Part shown: positions 1 to 8,731 of the stretch, in pieces
How the letters are laid out: each line of letters begins with the position of its first letter
Numbering within the stretch: the first letter of the stretch is position 1
Source of the DNA: Pseudohongiella nitratireducens
Lineage (GTDB): Bacteria > Pseudomonadota > Gammaproteobacteria > Pseudomonadales > Pseudohongiellaceae
NCBI RefSeq assembly: GCF_001642735.1
Contig: NZ_LWHM01000032.1
Span: forward strand, 62,001-126,000
Direction of reading: 5' to 3'
DNA length: 64,000 nt
Translations under genes and position numbers: made by a program
The notes under the pieces: generated by a model
The model's input: only the letters and a program-made list of their open reading frames with translations
Database searches by the model: none
What the model was told of the DNA's origin: nothing

Positions 1-2
1 TT

Positions 3-1913
3 TCGCTGGGTAACTACACGGAACAGGCGCCTGAACCGACTGATGTACCAAACCCGGATGTGGTGTCACTGAACTACGAGCAGGCGGATCTGCGTAGTGT
101 GTTGGCGGAACTGGCTGATGCACTCGATATCTCGATGGTAATTGACCCTACCATTGCTGACCAGGTCAGCTTGCGTACAGCAGCGAATCGTCCATTACAG
201 TATGATGATATCTGGCCCCTTGTTCGCACTTTGAGTCGGGCACACGGTGTGACTATCGAGCAGGCCGGGGATATCTGGTATGCCAGAAAAAGTGAAAGCA
301 ACCTGCCTGTCGAAATAGCTTCGCCGGATACATTGGATGAGACGCTTTCCAGTGAAGTCATGCTGCTGGCACCGCTGACCTATGTGTCGGTAACTGCTGC
401 CATCGAAATGCTGACGCCGGTCCTGGAGCCTGATGGTCAACTTATGCGCATGGGCAACAGCAATGCGGTCGCTATTCTGGCGAATACCGATAAGCTGGAG
501 CGAGTATCAGCAATTCTGGAGGTACTTGATGACGACCCCTTCAGCAATCAGGGAATTCAACTCTACCCATTAATGAACGCCAGCGCAGCTGAGGTCGCCC
601 AGGAATTAACCGATATTCTTGGTGTTATCGAAGGTGCTTCGCCCTCGTATCAGATTCAGGGGCTGGAGCGCATTAATGCAATTCTGGTGACTGCACCGGC
701 AGCGCGCGGGTTTGATGAAATTTCCCGCTGGGTAGCGATACTGGATGCTGATCGTCAGGAACAAAATGAACAGTTGTTCCGCTACCGTGTCAAAAACCTC
801 AACGCAGTAGAGCTGGCAACAACGCTAACGGATGTTTTCAGGATTGATGAAAACAATAATGATGACGATGAGGTTCAGCCCGCCCGAAATATAACACCGC
901 GCGAGATCTTTCGTGACCGTTTTGGCGATGATGCAGCTGGCGAAGCAGCCGAAACGGTCATCGGGATTGAACCTCAGAATAATGGCGTTGAGACTTCAGT
1001 CTCCGCCAACCTTCGGGTAAGCATTGTTGCGGATGAGCCAACAAACAGTTTGCTGATTCGGGCGAACCCCAGGGATTATCGTCAACTGTTGACCACTATC
1101 AACCAACTGGACACTGCCCCATTGCAGGTGATGATCAATGCTGTCATCGCGCAGGTGATTTTGACTGACGACAAATCGTTTGGTGTTGACTGGTCGCGAG
1201 TGCTGGAAGATGCAGACGGGAGCGTGACGCGATTAGGGACCAGTTTCTTACCCACCGCTGGAGAAGACGGTAGCTCACTGGGGGGCTTGTTGTTCAACCG
1301 TGCCTTCCTGGACGGGGCTGCTCGGGTAGAAGCCACCCTGGAAGCGATTGCGATTAATAATGACGTACGCTTGCTGGCGCGCCCTTCCTTGTCGGTCATC
1401 AATAATCAGGAAGGCCTGATTCGTATCGGTGCGGAAGTGCCGGTGCAATTAGGTGAGACTGTCGGCGTGGGTGGTACCGCCACCACCAATATACAGTATC
1501 GCCCGACGGGTATTGAGTTACAGATTACACCGCGTATCAATGATGATGGTGTGGTTAACCTGACAATCCGTCAGGAGTTGTCTTCCGTGTCCGGGACTGC
1601 GGGTGTTAACCAGAACCCGATATTTCAGAATCAGGAAATTGAAACGACGGTGATTGTTCGAGACGGTGAAAATGTTGTCCTGGGCGGTTTGATTCAGGAA
1701 TCAAATGACCGTTTAAATTCGGGGGTACCTTTCTTGAATCAGGTTCCGGTGCTGGGTAAGCTGTTCAGTTATCAGCAGGACAATAACGAACGAACGGAAC
1801 TGTTTATCGTACTACGACCGGAAATTATCAATGTGAACCAGCAAGCGACAGGCAGTTACCAGAATATGATTAATCAGTTTGAGCTGGTAGCAGAACTATT
1901 AAACGAGCTGTAA
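3..1913 (+). CDS. gspD: Type II secretion secretin GspD (5' end outside window)
   Basis: Outer-membrane secretin, the multimeric channel through which the T2SS releases folded periplasmic proteins. The frame is open from the left edge, so the signal peptide and true start lie upstream; the GTG at 60 is inside the N0 domain (SLNYEQADLRSVLAEL). Repeated N1-N3-type modules follow (for example LAPLTYVSVTAAIEML, LYPLMNASAAEVAQEL, RYRVKNLNAVELATTL). The C-terminal secretin domain ends with the typical VPFLNQVPVLGKLF and RTELFIVLRPEI. There are acidic, low-complexity linkers around residues 265-310. gspG begins 20 bp downstream, so this is the first visible gene of a gspD-G-H-I-J-K operon. Identity is firm; completeness cannot be judged. 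Confidence 0.95.
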   Translation, partial: SLGNYTEQAPEPTDVPNPDVVSLNYEQADLRSVLAELADALDISMVIDPTIADQVSLRTAANRPLQYDDIWPLVRTLSRAHGVTIEQAGDIWYARKSESNLPVEIASPDTLDETLSSEVMLLAPLTYVSVTAAIEMLTPVLEPDGQLMRMGNSNAVAILANTDKLERVSAILEVLDDDPFSNQGIQLYPLMNASAAEVAQELTDILGVIEGASPSYQIQGLERINAILVTAPAARGFDEISRWVAILDADRQEQNEQLFRYRVKNLNAVELATTLTDVFRIDENNNDDDEVQPARNITPREIFRDRFGDDAAGEAAETVIGIEPQNNGVETSVSANLRVSIVADEPTNSLLIRANPRDYRQLLTTINQLDTAPLQVMINAVIAQVILTDDKSFGVDWSRVLEDADGSVTRLGTSFLPTAGEDGSSLGGLLFNRAFLDGAARVEATLEAIAINNDVRLLARPSLSVINNQEGLIRIGAEVPVQLGETVGVGGTATTNIQYRPTGIELQITPRINDDGVVNLTIRQELSSVSGTAGVNQNPIFQNQEIETTVIVRDGENVVLGGLIQESNDRLNSGVPFLNQVPVLGKLFSYQQDNNERTELFIVLRPEIINVNQQATGSYQNMINQFELVAELLNEL

Positions 1914-1933
1914 GCCGAACCACGGGTGAAAGT

Positions 1934-2347
1934 ATGGAAAAAGTGAATTCAAACCGAAGAACAATGCAGGGCTTTACGATCATCGAGTTGCTGATCGTTA
2001 TGGCGATTCTTGGCATGCTTGCTGTGATGGTGGCACCGAACCTGTTTAACCAGGCGGCCGGTGCGCGACAGGATGCAGCACGCTCCCAGATGTCGTCGCT
2101 GGGCAGTGCCCTGGACGCTTATCGGCTGGATATGGGTCAGTACCCTGATGAGCTGGAGGGTCTGGTAGACAATGACAACAACCGTGATGCCTGGAATGGC
2201 CCCTACCTGCGTGGCGATGTCCCTCTGGATCCCTGGGGCAATGAATACCAGTATGAATCTTCGGGTCGTAACTACAGCCTGATGTCTTACGGCGCAGATG
2301 GCTCGGAAGGTGGAGAAGATACAGACGCCGATATTCGGGCTCAGTAA
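1934..2347 (+). CDS. gspG: T2SS major pseudopilin GspG
   Basis: Major pseudopilin of the type II secretion system. 137 aa with a short basic leader and the prepilin peptidase site MQG|FTIIELLIVMAILG, including Glu at +5 of the mature protein. The C-terminal half has the GspG signature: LDAYRLDMGQYP, then the DPWGNEYQY stretch and the acidic end (GSEGGEDTDADI) that forms the calcium site in known GspG structures. ATG at 1934 fits the usual length. gspH follows within 10 bp. Confidence 0.96.
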   Translation: MEKVNSNRRTMQGFTIIELLIVMAILGMLAVMVAPNLFNQAAGARQDAARSQMSSLGSALDAYRLDMGQYPDELEGLVDNDNNRDAWNGPYLRGDVPLDPWGNEYQYESSGRNYSLMSYGADGSEGGEDTDADIRAQ

Positions 2348-2354
2348 GTCTGCC

Positions 2355-2879
2355 ATGCCGGTGAAGTGTCAGCTGTCACAGCAGCAGTATGGCTTCACCT
2401 TGCTGGAGTTATTACTGGTATTGAGCATTCTGGCCATGGCTGCCAGTTTGCTGGTGCCCGTGCTCAGTACCCTGGAAGGCCCCAGCTTCAATGCGCAGGT
2501 CCGAGAAGCCAATAACCTGCTCAATTTTGCCCGCCGTAGTGCAGTCGTATCGGGTCAAGTCGCCGGTATTGAGTTTGCAGTGACTGAGCATTCCGGTACA
2601 GAGAATAACGACAGCCGCCGGAGCAGTACTGCTGGCGGTGACGATGATACCCAAACACCATCAGAGTCTGGCATGACAATACTGCGTCGCTGGCAGGGTC
2701 ACGAGATTGAGCTCTGGTATGAAAGTGACAGCAGCAGTTTGCGAGAAATTGCCGATACGCTGTTAATTGAGTTCTACCCTGAAGGTGGCAGCACCGGTGG
2801 CGACCTTACATTTCGACAGGGCAACCGGGAGACGCTGATTCAGATTGACCCGTTTTCCGGACGCGTTACCGTGCCATGA
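2355..2879 (+). CDS. gspH: T2SS minor pseudopilin GspH
   Basis: Minor pseudopilin. From ATG 2355 the protein has a short leader and the cleavage site YG|FTLLELLLVLSILAM, then a variable globular domain. The frame is open further upstream to 2298, but that would overlap gspG and give too long a leader. It contains a low-complexity insert rich in Ser, Asp and Gly (about residues 80-105). The end RQGNRETLIQIDPFSGRVTV is typical of GspH. The stop overlaps the gspI start by 4 bp, so translation is probably coupled. Confidence 0.88.
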   Translation: MPVKCQLSQQQYGFTLLELLLVLSILAMAASLLVPVLSTLEGPSFNAQVREANNLLNFARRSAVVSGQVAGIEFAVTEHSGTENNDSRRSSTAGGDDDTQTPSESGMTILRRWQGHEIELWYESDSSSLREIADTLLIEFYPEGGSTGGDLTFRQGNRETLIQIDPFSGRVTVP

Positions 2880-3307
2880 AGCATTCCTTTTGCAAAAAAA
2901 ACAGTTTTCCTTTCAGCAGCTCTTGCCATCGTCGTCAGCAGCACGGTTTCACATTGCTGGAAGTGCTGGTTGCACTGACGATCACATCGCTGGTGCTGGG
3001 CGGAATTTTCACTCTGGCCGCAGGTAGCAAACGGCTTGCCGTGTCAACGCAAGACAGTGTCCGGGACAGCGCAGCTATTCGTGCAAAAATTAATCTGGCA
3101 TTAATAGACAATCAGTTCCGGGACTTACAGTTACCGCAATCGATGGCAGACAATGCGTATTTGATTGAGACCGGGGAACGCCCGGAAGATCCGATCAGGC
3201 GCACAGAACCCATGCGTGATCTGTTGCAGTACTACCACATCGAATATCCCGACCAGGAAACATCTCTGACCGGTACTCGCTGGATTCGTCTGGAGTTGCC
3301 GGAATGA
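2876..3307 (+). CDS. gspI: T2SS minor pseudopilin GspI
   Basis: Minor pseudopilin, 143 aa, expected to form the tip complex with GspJ and GspK. A leader of about 24 residues precedes the cleavage site QHG|FTLLEVLVALTITSLV with Glu +5. The C-terminal domain is short and ends in TRWIRLELPE. It overlaps gspH and gspJ by 4 bp on each side, the tight packing usual for this operon. Leader length, position in the operon and size all match GspI. Confidence 0.9.
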   Translation: MKHSFCKKNSFPFSSSCHRRQQHGFTLLEVLVALTITSLVLGGIFTLAAGSKRLAVSTQDSVRDSAAIRAKINLALIDNQFRDLQLPQSMADNAYLIETGERPEDPIRRTEPMRDLLQYYHIEYPDQETSLTGTRWIRLELPE

Positions 3308-3948
3308 AGCAGCGCCAGCAGACAGGCTTTACCCTGATGGAAATTATCATCGCGCTGTCCCTGACGGCGATGCTGCTGACCATGCTGACCGCTGGAATGT
3401 TCGGGGTTGTCAGGGACTGGGATGATGACGCCTCCGCATTGGAGGACAGTATGGATCAGGCGATCACCGTGTTGCAGTTGGAAAGAGCCTTGTCAGGTGC
3501 CTTTCCGCACAGCTACCGCAACCAGGAAACGCTGGCACGTGAGATTTATTTCAAGGGAGAAGAAGATTCACTGGCCTGGGTGTCTGAAGTATCCCCGGGT
3601 CGTCAGGGCAATCGAACTGCCTGGCAATTGGTCAACGATAGTGAAGGTGTCATGGCGTACCTGGCACCGGCGATGTCTGATAACCCGGATGAGCGTCTGG
3701 CGGAGGTTGAACCCCGACTGTTGTTTCCAGGCTACCAAGCCAGTTTCGAGTACCTCTATGAAGACCTGGAGTTTGCGCGCCTGTGGCGGGATAGCTGGCC
3801 AGGCGCTGACGTCAATATACTCCCTCTGGCGGTGCATGTGCATCTAAGGCCAGACGATGACATGGTCAGTCAGCCAATTGATATCATTGCAGCCATGCCA
3901 GCCCGCCAGCACCGTGCCATACGTCCCAACCTGGAGCTAATACAATGA
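3304..3948 (+). CDS. gspJ: T2SS minor pseudopilin GspJ
   Basis: Minor pseudopilin, 214 aa, the usual GspJ size. Short leader MKQRQQTG followed by FTLMEIIIALSLTAMLLTML; Glu +5 is present. The rest is a soluble domain with AFPHSYRN and LLFPGYQASFEYLYEDLEF segments as in other GspJ proteins. It overlaps gspI and gspK by 4 bp (ATGA type). In known systems GspI, J and K form the pseudopilus tip. Confidence 0.9.
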   Translation: MKQRQQTGFTLMEIIIALSLTAMLLTMLTAGMFGVVRDWDDDASALEDSMDQAITVLQLERALSGAFPHSYRNQETLAREIYFKGEEDSLAWVSEVSPGRQGNRTAWQLVNDSEGVMAYLAPAMSDNPDERLAEVEPRLLFPGYQASFEYLYEDLEFARLWRDSWPGADVNILPLAVHVHLRPDDDMVSQPIDIIAAMPARQHRAIRPNLELIQ

Positions 3949-5018
3949 AGCGCCAGCAGGGAGCCGTTTTAATCATGGTGTTGTGGCTGGCCATTGTCAT
4001 GACGGTGCTGGTCACGGTGATGGCTGCCAATATCCGGTTGTCGGCAACCACGGCATTTCATCACCAGGAAGGGGTGCGTGAGTACGCGGATATGATCTCG
4101 GCACTGAATCGTGCCGAAATGGAATTGATCCTGGAGCGTATGCCTGTTCCGGCTGACCAGCCTATGGAGTTGAATGAGTTTGGCGAGCAACCGGAACCGC
4201 TGAACCGTTACAATGGGCAAGCACTGACATTGCACTATCCTGCGCCAGAAAATACCGAGATACGTATTATTGACCATGCCGGGAAAATAAACCTGAACCG
4301 TATAAATGCCAATAATCTGCGCTTACTGATTGAAAACCGCCTGGGGCCGGGGTTTGATCCCCGGGAAGTGCAGGCCTATATGGCGGCATGGTCAGACTGG
4401 GTCGATCTGAACAGCCTGGTGACACCGGGCGGTGGTGCTGAGGATGACTATTACCTTGAGCAAGACCCACCCTATCGCGCTCGTAACAACCCGGACCTGG
4501 AAAGTGTGGATGAAATCCTGCTGATTCGCGGCTTTGCAGAGCTGTTTGCCGGCGTCAATCTGGATGCGGCGTTTACCGTTTACGGCAACAGTCGCAATGG
4601 TGCTGTTAACCCCAACCTGGCAACACGTGAAGCGCTGGCACTTTTACCCGGTATGGATGCAGAGCTGATAGAAGAAATACTGGCCTATCGCCAAACACGG
4701 GATATCCGCAACATACCGCAGATAGGAGAAATCATACCGCTGGAGCAACTGGAAGAAGTGTCTCCGTGGCTGGAGATAGGGTGGTCTTCCACTTTCAGTG
4801 TTTACGTATACCCCAAAGAGGCATCATTGAGCGAGGGTGAGGAGACAGAAGTTGACGCTGAAAGTGAAAACCTCAGCACCACATCCGGTACAGTGCCCGG
4901 CACAGCATTTCATCAAATTATTGAGGTCGACCGGGGAACAGCGAGGGGGCGTGTGTTCAAAGCTGACCCTTACGCCCCGCTACCCGATCTGAGGCCACCT
5001 CAACTCGAAGACGACTGA
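3945..5018 (+). CDS. gspK: T2SS minor pseudopilin GspK
   Basis: Large minor pseudopilin, 357 aa, capping the pseudopilus tip. The leader MKRQQG is followed by AVLIMVLWLAIVMTVLV, without the Glu +5 found in the other pseudopilins, which is the hallmark of GspK. The middle has the GspK helical signature (AGKINLNRINANNLRLL, then NPNLATREALALLPGM). The C-terminus carries an acidic, Ser/Glu-rich insert before a final basic-to-acidic tail. No gspL or gspM follows; the gene overlaps the 3' end of the convergent wzt by 19 bp, so the remaining T2SS genes must lie elsewhere. Confidence 0.92.
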   Translation: MKRQQGAVLIMVLWLAIVMTVLVTVMAANIRLSATTAFHHQEGVREYADMISALNRAEMELILERMPVPADQPMELNEFGEQPEPLNRYNGQALTLHYPAPENTEIRIIDHAGKINLNRINANNLRLLIENRLGPGFDPREVQAYMAAWSDWVDLNSLVTPGGGAEDDYYLEQDPPYRARNNPDLESVDEILLIRGFAELFAGVNLDAAFTVYGNSRNGAVNPNLATREALALLPGMDAELIEEILAYRQTRDIRNIPQIGEIIPLEQLEEVSPWLEIGWSSTFSVYVYPKEASLSEGEETEVDAESENLSTTSGTVPGTAFHQIIEVDRGTARGRVFKADPYAPLPDLRPPQLEDD

Positions 5019-6262
5019 TCCTCAGTGTTTGACATATCCCGCACCACATCCCAGGTTGACGGCATGACATATGGCCCCAGACCTTTGTTGGGTTTGATGG
5101 TAATTTCCTTGCTAAGCCGGGTTTCATACCAGAGCAAACCGGAATCATCAGCGACACCGCCCAGCACATGGAACTTGCCAACACGAAGTGTCATGGCGCT
5201 GAGCCGCACCTGTACCGTGATGATTTCTCCTTTCTTGAAAGGTCCGTTCTCCACATCAGGGCGATCCGTTGCCAGGTAAGAGGAAACGATCTCCTCCAGG
5301 TCCTGCATCAGTGCAAAACCGAAGTAGCAATGCGCCGCATCGTTCTGCACTTCGGCCTTGAGCTCCAGAATCACTTCCTGCAGCGGCTCCACTTCCCGGA
5401 TTTCATTGCCATCCACATCACGCATGACGGTATGAATGATGCGGCAGTCTTTAACGGCAGGTGCTTCCGCTGCATCGCCCGCAAGGACTTTGTCATTGGC
5501 ATGCTCATTGGCGTGTGCTTCACCAGTGGTATAAACACGGCGGCTATTACAGTAGTCCTCATAACGGGCCACGATATCTTCACTGGGACCGATTTCGCGG
5601 ATGCGCCCTTTCTCCAGCCACAGCGCCGTATCGCATAGTTCCTGGACGTGATACATGGAGTGGCTACAGAACACCATCGACTTTTGCTGTTTACGAAATT
5701 CGTTCATGCGCTGCACGCATTTCTTCTGAAAAGCGATATCCCCGACAGCCAGCGCCTCATCAATGACCAGCACATCCGGTCGCACCATCGTGGCGATAGA
5801 AAAAGCCAGCCTGACATACATGCCGGATGAGTAGGTTTTCACTGGCTGGTCGATAAAGTCCTCCAGTTCGGAGAAGGCGATAATGTCATTTTCCAGCGCT
5901 TCAATGTCATCATCGGGAACACCGAGCAGTGATGCATTCAGGTAAATATTGCGTCTGCCGCTGAACTCCGGATGGAAACCGGCGCCCAGCTCCAGCAAAG
6001 CGGCGACCTGCCCACGAATATCCACGCTGCCACGGGTCGGCTGCAGCGTGCCCACCAGCAATTTCATCAATGTGGATTTTCCGGCCCCGTTATCACCGAT
6101 GATACCCAGGCTTTTACCTTCCAGGACGTTAAAGGAAATATCCTGCAGTACATGGAAGTCACGGTGCCGTGGTTTGCGTAACAGCAACTCCAGTAGCCGG
6201 TCCTGGGGGCGGGCATAAATGCGGAAATCTTTAAATACGTTTTCGACGGCAATACTGTGCAT
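5000..6262 (-). CDS. wzt: Polysaccharide ABC exporter ATPase with C-terminal glycan-binding domain (Wzt type)
   Basis: Cytoplasmic ATPase of an O-antigen/capsule ABC exporter. Walker A is GDNGAGKST, the signature is YSSGMYVRLAFS and Walker B is VLVIDEAL. After the ATPase (about residues 1-245) comes an extension of roughly 170 residues ending in GLLWYETRLSKEITI and a Ser-rich tail. In Wzt such a domain recognises the capped end of the finished glycan and fixes which polymer is exported. The start overlaps the wzm stop by one base (TGATG), so the two subunits are co-translated. The 3' end overlaps gspK. Confidence 0.92.
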   Translation of the reverse strand: MHSIAVENVFKDFRIYARPQDRLLELLLRKPRHRDFHVLQDISFNVLEGKSLGIIGDNGAGKSTLMKLLVGTLQPTRGSVDIRGQVAALLELGAGFHPEFSGRRNIYLNASLLGVPDDDIEALENDIIAFSELEDFIDQPVKTYSSGMYVRLAFSIATMVRPDVLVIDEALAVGDIAFQKKCVQRMNEFRKQQKSMVFCSHSMYHVQELCDTALWLEKGRIREIGPSEDIVARYEDYCNSRRVYTTGEAHANEHANDKVLAGDAAEAPAVKDCRIIHTVMRDVDGNEIREVEPLQEVILELKAEVQNDAAHCYFGFALMQDLEEIVSSYLATDRPDVENGPFKKGEIITVQVRLSAMTLRVGKFHVLGGVADDSGLLWYETRLSKEITIKPNKGLGPYVMPSTWDVVRDMSNTEDQSSSS

Positions 6263-7065
6263 CAGAGAACGTCTCCGAAAGCATGTTTAATTCGCATGAA
6301 CAGCCAGCCACCGATAAAGAAACTGATCAGGGCTGACACGGTCATGATTTCAAAATGTGGCAGGGAAAACTCCCCCAGCAAAATGGCTTCCCGATAGAAC
6401 TGCACAAAGCTGTGCATGGGATTCATCAACATAAACGGACGAACAGCTTCAGGTAGCAGTGACAGTGGGTAAATAATGGGCGTCATAAAGAACCAGGCGG
6501 TCAGCATCAGGGCAACGAGTTGCTGGATGTCGCGAAGAAAGACACAAAACGCAGACAGGATGGCAACCAGGCCCATAGTAAACAGAAACTGCAGCCCCAG
6601 CGCGACTGGCAACCAGAGCCAGGTGACTTGCACATAACCGTTAAAAGCCAGATACACCAGGAACACGAAAAAGGCGATGCCGTGAACCAGATAAGGAACC
6701 AGCGTGCCAACCATGGGTATCAGTTGCACAGGAAACTTCACCTTGGTGATCAGAGGGGCTTTTTCCAGCAGTAAGCCACTGGCCCGTCCCATGGCATCAG
6801 CAAAAGCAAACCAGGGCAAGTAGCCAATCATCAGGAAAATGACAAAAGACACATCACCAAAGTTTTCCGGTATCGGTGCCCGGAAGACGACACTGAAAAC
6901 AAAGGAGTAAATAATGATATTGACGATGGGAGTAACAAACAGCCACAGAAAACCACCCAGTGAACCGGCGAACTGACCACTGAACTCCTGGCGGACAAAC
7001 TGATAAAACAGGCGGAAATGCCGGACTGGTGACAAAGCCCACTGGCTAAGTAAATTGAGCTGCAT
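6262..7065 (-). CDS. wzm: Polysaccharide ABC exporter permease (Wzm type)
   Basis: Inner-membrane permease of the ABC-2 exporter that moves lipid-linked polysaccharide to the periplasm together with Wzt. 267 aa with about six hydrophobic segments, an amphipathic N-terminus (LFYQFVRQEFSGQ) and the conserved stretch MTPIIYPLSLLPE near the C-terminus. It is the first gene of a two-gene minus-strand operon; the divergent PIG-L gene begins 45 bp away. Most likely substrate is the rhamnose-containing polymer made by the neighbouring genes (inference). Confidence 0.92.
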   Translation of the reverse strand: MQLNLLSQWALSPVRHFRLFYQFVRQEFSGQFAGSLGGFLWLFVTPIVNIIIYSFVFSVVFRAPIPENFGDVSFVIFLMIGYLPWFAFADAMGRASGLLLEKAPLITKVKFPVQLIPMVGTLVPYLVHGIAFFVFLVYLAFNGYVQVTWLWLPVALGLQFLFTMGLVAILSAFCVFLRDIQQLVALMLTAWFFMTPIIYPLSLLPEAVRPFMLMNPMHSFVQFYREAILLGEFSLPHFEIMTVSALISFFIGGWLFMRIKHAFGDVL

Positions 7066-7110
7066 AAGAAATCGCTAAAAATAACTCGAAAAAAGTCCTA
7101 CAATTCTATC

Positions 7111-7875
7111 ATGACTCCTGAACATGTACTTGTCCCCTATCAATGCAGTCCACTCCCGCCTGGGCCCTGGCTGATATTTGCACCCCATGCTGATGATGAA
7201 ACCTTTGGTATGGGGGGCAGTCTGTACCTGGCAGCACGGCAAGGTATAGAAACCGTCGTTGTGGTGATGTCAGACGGGGCTCTGGGTGGTGAAGCGGACG
7301 ATCTGGTCGAGCGCCGGCAGAGCGAAGTCCGTGCGGCCGCCAGCCTGCTGGGTGTAAATACCCTGCATTTGTGGGACTTTCCGGATCGTGGTCTGAGCAC
7401 GGGCGCCGTTGCTGATGCTGCCATCGCCAAGGCGGCAGCCTGTATTGCTGATTGCCAGCCAGGCACAGTATTTATGCCTGGCATGCTGGAGCTGCACCCG
7501 GATCATAGAGCGACTGCAAATGTCGTCTGGTCTGCCCTTCAGCAACTGCATGAGCGGCCCTGGCGTGGGTTACGCCCGGCAAGCTGGTTTTATGAAATCA
7601 GCGTGCAGAGTCCGGTGAATCACCTGGTCGATATCTCTGCTGCCGTGGATGTAAAGAAACAGGCCATGGAAATTTACGCCAGCCAGAACAGTGAGAACAA
7701 CTACCCGGAGCTGATACTGGCCCTGAACAAGGCAAGAACTTTTTCCATGCCCCCTGAGGTTAGTCATGTTGAGGCTTATTTTCAGGTGCCAGAGACCCAG
7801 TGGGGCTGGAGTTTGCAAAAAATCTGTCAGACAGCCATTGATCGCTATTTTGAAGCCGGGGAAACTAAAGAGTAA
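7111..7875 (+). CDS. PIG-L/LmbE-family deacetylase
   Basis: Zinc-dependent N-acetylglucosaminyl deacetylase family, 254 aa. The metal-binding motif PHADDE lies near residue 25 and the second motif ELHPDHRA near residue 130, as expected. In cell-envelope clusters this family deacetylates N-acetyl sugars on lipid or glycan precursors, so a role in tailoring the surface polysaccharide is likely but not shown. It opens a rightward run of polysaccharide genes ending at rmlD and is divergent from wzm. Confidence 0.85.
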   Translation: MTPEHVLVPYQCSPLPPGPWLIFAPHADDETFGMGGSLYLAARQGIETVVVVMSDGALGGEADDLVERRQSEVRAAASLLGVNTLHLWDFPDRGLSTGAVADAAIAKAAACIADCQPGTVFMPGMLELHPDHRATANVVWSALQQLHERPWRGLRPASWFYEISVQSPVNHLVDISAAVDVKKQAMEIYASQNSENNYPELILALNKARTFSMPPEVSHVEAYFQVPETQWGWSLQKICQTAIDRYFEAGETKE

Positions 7876-7876
7876 G

Positions 7877-8731
7877 ATGCTGCGTCTAACAGGAAATAAA
7901 TTTGCGGGAAATAACTCAGCCATGGAGCACACAGTGCCCGGATTGATCAGCCATTCTGGCAAGTCAGGTATCCAGATCACAAACCAGCGCGGCCAGTGCC
8001 TGGCTGCGATCTTGATGGCCGCCGTCTTTATGATGAGTGATGCGGTAGCGCAAAACCCTTTTGCTGCTGCGACATCAACTAATAATGCGCTGCCTGATCG
8101 CCTCTCGCTGTTTGAGCCGCTGGAAGACACCGATGCCGGCTCCTCTTCGGGTACCAGTACGCCGACGGCACCAACGGTTGGTTTCAGTGGCCCTCGCTTT
8201 ACACTGGTGGGTGTCAGCCAGTTTGGCTCGCGTCGTCAGGCCCGGCTTCGTGACCAGTCCGGTGAGGAACTGGCCGTCGAACTGGCTGATCAGGCTGTTG
8301 GTATTCCTGGTTACCCTGGCTTTCGCCTGGAATCAGATGAATCCCGTTCATTGCTGCTGCATTTGCCGTCCAGTGAAAACTGTATTGCCAGCGAGGACCG
8401 CGGGGTGGACTGTGTGGGTGCGCAACTGGCCAGGTTGGAGCTGACCACGCTGGCGCCATTAGCGCCGGCGCCCGTACCCGCAAGTGATGAAGAAAACGCT
8501 GACAATGATGGTGAAGGTGACGATGAAGGTCGCCGCCGCCGTGGTCGTGACAACCCCTTTGCTGCGGCATTGCGCGCCGCGCGTGAGCGAGGCGAAAATG
8601 TTGATCCTGCCGTGATGCGGGCCGAAGCACAACGTTTTCAGCCCAGACGAATCAACCCTGAGGATGTACCGGAAGGTGCCCGCTTGATCCGCACGCCTTT
8701 TGGTGACCGAATCGTACGTGAAGAACCTTGA
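7877..8731 (+). CDS. Secreted or membrane-anchored protein of unknown function
   Basis: Not recognised. With the ATG at 7877, just after the PIG-L stop, it has a long N-terminus and one hydrophobic segment (CLAAILMAAVFMMSDAVA) that could be a signal peptide or an anchor; ATG 7922 is the alternative. A small domain follows (FTLVGVSQFGSRRQARLRD...) that loosely recalls the HR fold of GspC/PilP-type pilus and secretion proteins. Then come a low-complexity acidic linker and an Arg-rich stretch (GRRRRGRDNPFAAALRAARE). The motif NPFAAA occurs twice (after the hydrophobic segment and after the Arg run). It sits between polysaccharide genes but may not act in that pathway. Confidence 0.65.
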   Translation: MLRLTGNKFAGNNSAMEHTVPGLISHSGKSGIQITNQRGQCLAAILMAAVFMMSDAVAQNPFAAATSTNNALPDRLSLFEPLEDTDAGSSSGTSTPTAPTVGFSGPRFTLVGVSQFGSRRQARLRDQSGEELAVELADQAVGIPGYPGFRLESDESRSLLLHLPSSENCIASEDRGVDCVGAQLARLELTTLAPLAPAPVPASDEENADNDGEGDDEGRRRRGRDNPFAAALRAARERGENVDPAVMRAEAQRFQPRRINPEDVPEGARLIRTPFGDRIVREEP

